A stretch of DNA of 64,000 nucleotides from a gamma proteobacterium HTCC2207 (GTDB lineage: Bacteria > Pseudomonadota > Gammaproteobacteria > Pseudomonadales > Porticoccaceae): positions 1 to 64,000 of the forward strand of contig CAJJAU010000057.1 of assembly GCA_905182275.1 (NCBI GenBank). The letters are read 5' to 3'. Under the pieces are notes generated by a model, which searched no databases, was not told the origin of the DNA, and saw only the letters and a program-made list of their open reading frames with translations. Below, piece by piece: positions 57,948-64,000 of this stretch. Numbering within the stretch: position 1 is the stretch's first letter; every line of letters begins with the position of its first letter. A program made the position numbers and the translations under genes.

Positions 57948-58733
57948 ATGCCCAAGACGCAGCTGACCCAGATTACCGATCTACATTTTGGCGAAACCCC
58001 AGAATTTACTCTCGCCGGCATAAGACCTCTGGACAGTTTTAAAGCGGTTCTGGATGCCGTAAATGATGCTGGTCGAGGAGACGACTTACTCCTTCTGTCA
58101 GGGGATCTGTCGGGTACGAGTAGTGCCGAATCTTACATTATGCTCAATCAACTGCTACAGGATTACGGTAAACAAGCGTTGTGGCTGCCGGGTAACCATG
58201 ACAATGTTGAGCTGATGAAAAAACACTTGGTTAATTATCCGCCATACCCGGTCTGGGAAATGGGTGACTGGGGTATTCTTACCTTGGACAGTTCCCAATC
58301 GGAAACACCTATTGGTCATATCAGGGATGAGGAACTACGGCTGGTGGAAGATCGGTTGGACCAGTTAAAGAGTAAGTCTATCCTAGTCTCTATGCATCAC
58401 TGCCCTATCGCATTGGGGTGCCAGTGGCTAGACAAGCAAAAGGTTAATAATCCCGACGGTCTGTATGAATTATTGGCCTCTCACTCAAACGTCAAGCTAG
58501 TGGTTACCGGGCATGTGCATCAGCAGTACGATGGCCTATGGAATAATTTGCCCTTATACACAACACCCTCTTCGAGCATTCAGTTCAAACAGCACAGCGT
58601 TGATTTCGCTATATCAGATCAGCCCCCTGGCTACCGGTGGTTTGATTTAGGCGCTGACGGAACTATAAAGACGGGCGTTGAATTTGCAACTCATTTTGGC
58701 CAACATCCCGACACTAACAATGCGGGTTATTAA
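57948..58733 (+). CDS. cpdA: 3',5'-cyclic AMP phosphodiesterase
   Basis: CpdA hydrolyses cAMP and so lowers CRP activity. The 261-residue metallophosphoesterase has the metal motifs in order: I-T-D-L-H-F near residues 7-12, G-D-L-S near 53-56, G-N-H-D near 83-86, H-H-C-P near 148-151 and G-H-V-H near 188-191. Length and place between yqiB and yqiA match E. coli CpdA. Confidence 0.95.
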   Translation: MPKTQLTQITDLHFGETPEFTLAGIRPLDSFKAVLDAVNDAGRGDDLLLLSGDLSGTSSAESYIMLNQLLQDYGKQALWLPGNHDNVELMKKHLVNYPPYPVWEMGDWGILTLDSSQSETPIGHIRDEELRLVEDRLDQLKSKSILVSMHHCPIALGCQWLDKQKVNNPDGLYELLASHSNVKLVVTGHVHQQYDGLWNNLPLYTTPSSSIQFKQHSVDFAISDQPPGYRWFDLGADGTIKTGVEFATHFGQHPDTNNAGY

Positions 58734-58802
58734 GCATAAATCATTAACCGATACAGACTAATCTCAGGCTATAATACGGGTCAATTTCGAGGTTAGTGCC
58801 CA

Positions 58803-59378
58803 ATGCCGACACTGCTTTATCTACATGGCTACAACAGCTCCTCTCAATCAAAAAAAGCATTGCAAACTAAGCAGTGGATGGCTTTGAACGCCCCGCAAAT
58901 AAAATTTATTTGCCCCGATCTACTGCCCTATGCCAAAAGTACCGTTGATACGCTGAGTTCAATAATAGAGGCCCATCAACCGGAACCCGTTTTTGTGGTA
59001 GGCAGCTCCATGGGTGGATTTTTTGCCTCCTATTTAATGGAGCAATATGACCTTCGCGGCGTGTTAATTAATCCTGCGGTCAATCCGACCCGAGGCTTAG
59101 CTAAATGGATCGGTGAAAACACCAATTATATGACCGGAGAAAAATGGATTTTTGAGCCCCACCACATTGATGAGTTTCGGCAGCTTGAGTCTAAAAAGAC
59201 ACCCCTTAAAAGCAATTGTTTGGTGTTATTGCAAACGGGAGACGATGTACTGGATTACCGAGATGCACAGATCCACTATGCGGGTGCTAAAATAATTATT
59301 GAACAGGGTGGTGATCACAGCTTTATAGATTATGATCAGCATCTGGCAAAGATCCATCAGTTTTTAACTGCCGATTAA
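58803..59378 (+). CDS. yqiA: YqiA-family esterase
   Basis: The 191-residue alpha/beta hydrolase starts L-Y-L-H-G-Y-N-S-S near residue 5, has the nucleophile elbow V-G-S-S-M-G-G-F near 65-72 with the catalytic serine, and a C-terminal G-D-H-S-F with the histidine near 175. Length equals E. coli YqiA (193), an esterase of unknown natural substrate. parE follows after 24 bases. Confidence 0.94.
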   Translation: MPTLLYLHGYNSSSQSKKALQTKQWMALNAPQIKFICPDLLPYAKSTVDTLSSIIEAHQPEPVFVVGSSMGGFFASYLMEQYDLRGVLINPAVNPTRGLAKWIGENTNYMTGEKWIFEPHHIDEFRQLESKKTPLKSNCLVLLQTGDDVLDYRDAQIHYAGAKIIIEQGGDHSFIDYDQHLAKIHQFLTAD

Positions 59379-59402
59379 ATCACCAACCAATATAAGAGTG
59401 CC

Positions 59403-61295
59403 ATGAGCAACTACGACGCAAAAGATATTGAAGTCCTCACCGGTTTAGACCCGGTTCGTAAACGTCCGGGTATGTACACTGATACGACTCGACCAAACCA
59501 CCTTGCCCAAGAGGTCATCGACAACAGTGTCGATGAGGCGCTAGCCGGTCATGCCAGTCGTGTTGAGGTCATCTTACATAAAGATGGATCATTATCGGTG
59601 TTTGATGATGGTCGAGGAATGCCCGTGGACATGCATCCAGAGCAAGGACTTCCTGGTGTTGAGGTGATACTTTCAACCTTGCATGCGGGAGGTAAATTTT
59701 CTAATGACAACTATCAGTTTTCAGGCGGGTTACATGGCGTAGGCGTATCCGTTGTCAACGCTTTGTCCAACACCTTAGAGGTAACGGTAAAGCGGGGTGG
59801 AAAGGTCCATCAAATGATGTTTGCCAACGGTGAAAAAACCTCAGATTTGAAGGTTATTGATACCTGTGGTCAACGCAATACTGGCACCATATTACGCTTT
59901 TGGCCAAACGCTGTGTACTTTGATTCGGTGAAGTTCTCTGTGTCACGGTTACGCCATGTGCTGCGTGCAAAAGCTGTGCTGTGTGGTGGTTTAACGGTTA
60001 GTTTTCATGATGAGAATACTGGCGATAGTGAAGAGTGGTATTACGAAGATGGATTAAAAGATTATCTGGCGGGAGCCCTGCATGGTTGGGAAGTCCTGCC
60101 TGCAGAACCTTTTATTGGTACCTTTGCCGCAGAAAACGAAGCTGTCGACTGGGCGGTTCAGTGGCTGCCCGAAGGTGGCGAATTAGTACAAGAAAGTTAC
60201 GTCAATCTTATTCCTACGCCGCAGGGAGGTACCCACGTCAATGGAATGCGTACCGGCCTTTTAGAGGCGATGCGTGAATTCTGCGAGTTTAGAAACTTAC
60301 TGCCTAGGGGCATTAAATTAGCCCCTGATGATATTTGGGACCGGTGTAGTTTTGTCCTCTCATCTAAACTGGCTGATCCTCAGTTTTCTGGACAGACCAA
60401 AGATCGACTGTCCTCCCGTGAAGTAGCGGCTTTTGTCTCTGGTATCGTCAAAGACTCTTTCAGTTTATGGTTGAACCAACACACTGAAGACGCCGAAAAA
60501 CTCGCTGAGCTATGTATTTACGCCGCGCAACGCCGCATGCGAGCAAGCAAAAAGGTGGTGCGTAAAAAAATCACTCAAGGGCCTGCACTTCCAGGAAAGT
60601 TGGCTGACTGTTCCAGTGGCGAACCAGAGCGTTGTGAGATTTTTCTGGTAGAAGGAGACTCTGCTGGGGGCTCAGCCAAACAGGCTCGCAATCGCGAACA
60701 CCAGGCCATCATGCCGCTGCGCGGTAAAATTCTGAATACCTGGGAAGTTGATTCCCAAGAGATTTTAGGCTCTCAAGAAGTACATGATATTTCTGTCGCA
60801 CTGGGGGTGGATCCGGCGGTCGATGATTTAGACTCCTTGCGCTATCACAAGGTTTGTATTTTGGCCGATGCCGATTCTGATGGTTTGCACATTGCCACCC
60901 TACTATGCGCCCTTTTCGTTCGGCATTTTAGACCCTTAGTGAGCCAGGGGCACGTTTATGTGGCGATGCCACCGCTGTTTAGAATCGATGTTGGTAAAGA
61001 TGTTTACTATGCATTGGATGAGGCTGAAAAGCAGGGCATTCTTGATCGCATTCAAGCTGAAAAGAAGCGCGGTAAAGTCAATGTGCAGCGTTTTAAAGGT
61101 CTAGGTGAGATGAATCCACTGCAATTACGTGAAACAACCATGGACCCAGATACTCGACGTTTAGTGCAACTCACGTTAGAGCCAGGCGATAATACGGATA
61201 GTATGATGGATATGTTGCTGTCCAAGAAGCGTGCCCCAGATCGACGTAACTGGTTGGAAAGTAAAGGTGATTTGACCGATGCCAACAAACTTTAG
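59403..61295 (+). CDS. parE: DNA topoisomerase IV subunit B
   Basis: ParE supplies the ATPase of topoisomerase IV, which unlinks daughter chromosomes. The 630-residue protein (same length as E. coli) has the GHKL ATPase motifs E-V-I-D-N-S-V-D-E near residues 37-45, D-D-G-R-G-M-P near 63-69 and G-G-L-H-G-V-G near 103-109, then the TOPRIM domain with E-G-D-S-A-G-G near 417 and D-A-D-S-D-G near 490. It is followed by parC after 24 bases, a closer pair than in E. coli, where genes lie between. Confidence 0.97.
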   Translation: MSNYDAKDIEVLTGLDPVRKRPGMYTDTTRPNHLAQEVIDNSVDEALAGHASRVEVILHKDGSLSVFDDGRGMPVDMHPEQGLPGVEVILSTLHAGGKFSNDNYQFSGGLHGVGVSVVNALSNTLEVTVKRGGKVHQMMFANGEKTSDLKVIDTCGQRNTGTILRFWPNAVYFDSVKFSVSRLRHVLRAKAVLCGGLTVSFHDENTGDSEEWYYEDGLKDYLAGALHGWEVLPAEPFIGTFAAENEAVDWAVQWLPEGGELVQESYVNLIPTPQGGTHVNGMRTGLLEAMREFCEFRNLLPRGIKLAPDDIWDRCSFVLSSKLADPQFSGQTKDRLSSREVAAFVSGIVKDSFSLWLNQHTEDAEKLAELCIYAAQRRMRASKKVVRKKITQGPALPGKLADCSSGEPERCEIFLVEGDSAGGSAKQARNREHQAIMPLRGKILNTWEVDSQEILGSQEVHDISVALGVDPAVDDLDSLRYHKVCILADADSDGLHIATLLCALFVRHFRPLVSQGHVYVAMPPLFRIDVGKDVYYALDEAEKQGILDRIQAEKKRGKVNVQRFKGLGEMNPLQLRETTMDPDTRRLVQLTLEPGDNTDSMMDMLLSKKRAPDRRNWLESKGDLTDANKL

Positions 61296-61319
61296 AGTAT
61301 TTACAACACAGGAAAACCG

Positions 61320-63575
61320 ATGAGCGATATCGTAACCTTTAATGATCAGGGCCTTGAAAGTAGGCCGGTGAGCGTTTATGCGGAGCAGGCATATTTAGAT
61401 TATTCAATGTACGTGATTCTGGATCGCGCACTGCCACATATTGGCGATGGCTTAAAGCCTGTGCAGCGCAGAATTGTCTATGCCATGAGTGAGCTTGGTC
61501 TGAAAGCCAGCGCTAAGTACAAAAAATCAGCGCGTACCGTGGGCGATGTTATCGGTAAGTTCCACCCGCACGGTGACAGTGCAGCCTATGAAGCGATGGT
61601 GTTAATGGCGCAGCCTTTTTCATACCGCTATCCGTTAGTTGACGGACAGGGTAATTGGGGTTCGTCGGATGACCCAAAATCCTTTGCGGCAATGCGTTAC
61701 ACCGAATCCAAGCTGTCTGCTTATGCCGATGTTCTATTGTCCGAACTAGGCCAGGGCACGGCGACTTGGCGGCCCAACTTTGACGCCACCATGGATGAGC
61801 CTGAAATTCTCCCGGCCAGGGTTCCCAATGTGCTACTCAACGGTACTACCGGCATTGCGGTGGGCATGGCCACCGATATACCGCCGCATAATCTCAATGA
61901 GGTGGTTAATGCCTGCCTGCATTTGTTAGACAATCCTAAGGCGACGATTCCAGAGTTAATGGAGTACGTCAAAGCGCCAGACTTTCCTACTGATGGCGAA
62001 ATTATTACCTCGCCGGCAGATATTTTAAACACCTATGAGACGGGCCGTGGCTCGGTCAAGATGCGTGGTATCTGGCATAAAGAAGATGGTGATGTGATTG
62101 TCACCGCCCTGCCGTTTCAAGCGTCAGGCTCCAAAATTCTTGAGCAAATTGCTGCGCAAATGCGTAACAAAAAGCTGCCGATGGTGGAAGACTTACGCGA
62201 TGAGTCAGACCATGAGAATCCAACACGCCTGGTGATTACCCCACGCTCTAACCGGATTGATATAGAGTCTTTGATGGACCATCTCTTTGCCACCACTGAC
62301 TTAGAGAAAAGCTACCGGATCAATCTTAATATTATTGGCATTGATGGCAAACCGTCGGTAATGAACTTACGACAAATCCTCAAAGAATGGTTACGTTTTC
62401 GTATTGACGTAACACGCCGCCGGCTCGAGCATCGATTACAAAAAGTAGACAAACGACTGCACCTTTTGGACGGGTTGTTGATTGCCTTTTTGAATATTGA
62501 TGAAGTGATTAACATCATCCGCACTGAAGATGAACCCAAACCGGCATTGATCGCTCGATTTGGTCTTTCAGACATTCAAACTGAATATATATTAGATACT
62601 AAGTTACGCCAACTGGCGCGGCTTGAAGAATTTAGAATTCGTGGCGAGCAAGACGAACTAGCGGCTGAAAAAGCGGAGCTAGAACTGCTGCTAGGTTCAG
62701 ATATTCGTTTGAAAACCCTGGTTAAAAACGAGCTAAAAAGTACCGCCGATGAATACGGTGATGCACGTCGATCGCCACTGAAAGAACGCGGTGAAGCTCA
62801 GGCATTTAACGAAAAAGATTTGTTGGTGGCTGAACCCATTACTGTGGTTTTATCCGACAAAGGCTGGGTTCGCGCGGCCAAAGGGCATGAGATTGACCCA
62901 ACCACCCTCAGCTATAAATCAGGAGACAAGTTCCTGTCATCCGCGTTTGGGCGCAGCAACCAAAATGTGTTCTTACAGGACTCTACCGGACGCTACTACT
63001 CATTGGCAGGTCATACGCTGCCGTCAGCTCGCGGTCAGGGAGAGCCGGCGACAGGGCGCTTAAACTTGCCTTCAGGCGCATTATTTACTCATGTTATTAT
63101 GGGTGCTGATGATCAAAAAGTGTTGATGGGTACAGATGCTGGTTACGGGTTTGTGACTAAAATTGGCGATCTATTTACCAAAAACAAAGCCGGTAAAGCA
63201 GTCGTTAGCATTCCCAAAGGCGGTCGAATTTTACAGCCCAAGATGGTCAAGCCGCAGGACTCCCATATTGCTGCAGTTAGCAATGAAGGCCGCATGTTAG
63301 TATTTCCAATAGCCGATATTCCTGAGTTAAGCCGTGGAAAAGGGAATAAAATTATTAATATTCCGGGCTCAAGGTTACAAAGCCGAGAAGAGTTTGTGGT
63401 TGATTATGCGGTGGTCAGTGAAAATGACTCATTGGTTGTTCACTCGGGTAAGCGCTATCTCGTAATGAAACCCAAAGATCTAGAGCACTACCGTGGTGAG
63501 CGTGGCAGACGCGGCCATAAGTTGCCGCGTGGCTTCCAAAAGGTTGATCGCCTAGACGTGGATACCGGAAAATAG
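61320..63575 (+). CDS. parC: DNA topoisomerase IV subunit A
   Basis: ParC cuts and rejoins DNA in topoisomerase IV. The 751-residue protein has the active tyrosine 127 in A-A-M-R-Y-T-E, and the quinolone region [10 protein letters not shown] with S87 and E91, equal to S80 and E84 of E. coli; both are the sensitive-type residues. The C-terminal half has the beta-pinwheel DNA-wrapping blades. The length matches E. coli (752). Confidence 0.97.
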   Translation: MSDIVTFNDQGLESRPVSVYAEQAYLDYSMYVILDRALPHIGDGLKPVQRRIVYAMSELGLKASAKYKKSARTVGDVIGKFHPHGDSAAYEAMVLMAQPFSYRYPLVDGQGNWGSSDDPKSFAAMRYTESKLSAYADVLLSELGQGTATWRPNFDATMDEPEILPARVPNVLLNGTTGIAVGMATDIPPHNLNEVVNACLHLLDNPKATIPELMEYVKAPDFPTDGEIITSPADILNTYETGRGSVKMRGIWHKEDGDVIVTALPFQASGSKILEQIAAQMRNKKLPMVEDLRDESDHENPTRLVITPRSNRIDIESLMDHLFATTDLEKSYRINLNIIGIDGKPSVMNLRQILKEWLRFRIDVTRRRLEHRLQKVDKRLHLLDGLLIAFLNIDEVINIIRTEDEPKPALIARFGLSDIQTEYILDTKLRQLARLEEFRIRGEQDELAAEKAELELLLGSDIRLKTLVKNELKSTADEYGDARRSPLKERGEAQAFNEKDLLVAEPITVVLSDKGWVRAAKGHEIDPTTLSYKSGDKFLSSAFGRSNQNVFLQDSTGRYYSLAGHTLPSARGQGEPATGRLNLPSGALFTHVIMGADDQKVLMGTDAGYGFVTKIGDLFTKNKAGKAVVSIPKGGRILQPKMVKPQDSHIAAVSNEGRMLVFPIADIPELSRGKGNKIINIPGSRLQSREEFVVDYAVVSENDSLVVHSGKRYLVMKPKDLEHYRGERGRRGHKLPRGFQKVDRLDVDTGK

Positions 63576-63601
63576 ACAGCTATCAAGCAAACAATTTATC
63601 C

Positions 63602-64000
63602 CTACTTAGGGCTATTGCCTAAAAGGTAAAAGCCCTTGAGTAAATTGAGTGCCTCATAGAGTTGATTGTCATCAATTAATGACTCTGGTTTTTCAGTCAC
63701 TGCTCCTTCCGAAGCGGATGCTTCGCTGACTTTACTTTTAGCGTCTAAATGACCATCAAGGTCGGCTTCTTTAACTCTTTCTGGAGTTTTATAGGGGCGA
63801 ATTTCGGCGCGCTCAATGGTTATATCAGGAACTATTCCCTCGGCTTGTATAGAGCGTCCGCTGGGGGTGAAATAACGGGCAGTAGTGAGCTTTACTGCTC
63901 GCCCATCGCCCAGAGGCATTACTGTTTGTACAGACCCTTTACCAAAACTTTGGGTACCCACAATAGCGGCGCGATGATTGTCTTGCAGTGCGCCGGCAAC
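63602..64000 (-). CDS. Carboxy-terminal processing protease (S41), C-terminal part
   Basis: The frame is open to the right window edge, so only the last 132 residues are seen. They include [21 protein letters not shown], where the lysine in S-F-G-K-G is the catalytic base of S41 CtpA/Prc-like proteases; the partner serine and PDZ domain lie outside. The tail is acidic and low-complexity (about 60 residues). Such proteases act in the periplasm on protein C-termini. It converges with parC. Confidence 0.88.
   Translation of the reverse strand, partial: VAGALQDNHRAAIVGTQSFGKGSVQTVMPLGDGRAVKLTTARYFTPSGRSIQAEGIVPDITIERAEIRPYKTPERVKEADLDGHLDAKSKVSEASASEGAVTEKPESLIDDNQLYEALNLLKGFYLLGNSPK

Noticed and set aside
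61578-61595. Quinolone-resistance region of parC.
   Set aside because: S87 and E91 match the sensitive form; nothing unusual.

Overview
The window reads as the chromosome of a free-living gammaproteobacterium, most like the Pseudomonas/Cellvibrionales side of the class and plausibly marine (inference). The support is gene order as well as gene content: oxyR-recG, gmk-rpoZ-spoT-ridA, coaBC-algC-argB-slmA-pyrE-rph, rppH-ptsP-lgt-thyA-folA, and nudF-yqiB-cpdA-yqiA-parE-parC all follow layouts known from Pseudomonas and relatives. Base composition is moderate, coding density is high, and many neighbouring genes overlap as ATGA or TAATG. I saw no tRNA, rRNA, CRISPR array, transposase or phage gene.

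Layout. 1-2.5 kb: end of a GGDEF protein, a membrane di-iron hydroxylase and an exported PqqB-like hydrolase. 2.5-11.3 kb, mostly minus strand: phosphate uptake (pit with its PhoU-like partner), recG/oxyR, an SDR protein, ridA, spoT and rpoZ. 11.6-16.9 kb: gmk and yicC, normally neighbours, are separated by a plus-strand islet holding an XRE regulator, a cytochrome P450, a phosphatase-like exported protein, a thioesterase-fold protein and a small lipoprotein. 17-24 kb: rph, pyrE, slmA, argB, algC, coaBC, radC, rpmB-rpmG and a cold-shock gene. 24.9-31 kb: an FAD dehydrogenase, small metabolic and translation-rescue genes, srkA, a DUF481 outer-membrane protein and a lone gcvH. 31-37 kb: HAD phosphatase, rppH-ptsP, an NRDE protein, lgt-thyA-folA. 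37.5-42.7 kb: a six-gene Ton energising operon (DUF3450, ExbB-like TtpC, ExbB, ExbD, TonB, TPR). 42.8-46.5 kb: a decayed ilvD remnant, argA, ilvE and a glycosyltransferase-like gene. 46.6-51.6 kb: an LTA-synthase-like enzyme, waaA and tolC. 51.8-56.7 kb: a TetR/adaptor/RND efflux block inserted between tolC and nudF. 56.8-64 kb: nudF to parC, then the end of a carboxy-terminal processing protease.

How the parts fit. Much of the window is housekeeping: nucleotide and folate supply (gmk, pyrE, thyA, folA, rph), arginine (argA, argB), branched-chain amino acids (ilvE, broken ilvD), stringent response (spoT, rpoZ), envelope building (lgt, waaA, LTA-like enzyme, tolC) and chromosome topology (parE, parC). 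Most new information comes from the joins: a divergent partial copy of nudF on the tolC side of the efflux block, a fragment of ilvD left beside argA, an accessory islet splitting yicC from gmk, and an OxyR that keeps C199 but has leucine at position 208. I found no clearly undescribed system; the best candidates for follow-up are these scars, the OxyR variant and the structured leader of the Ton operon.
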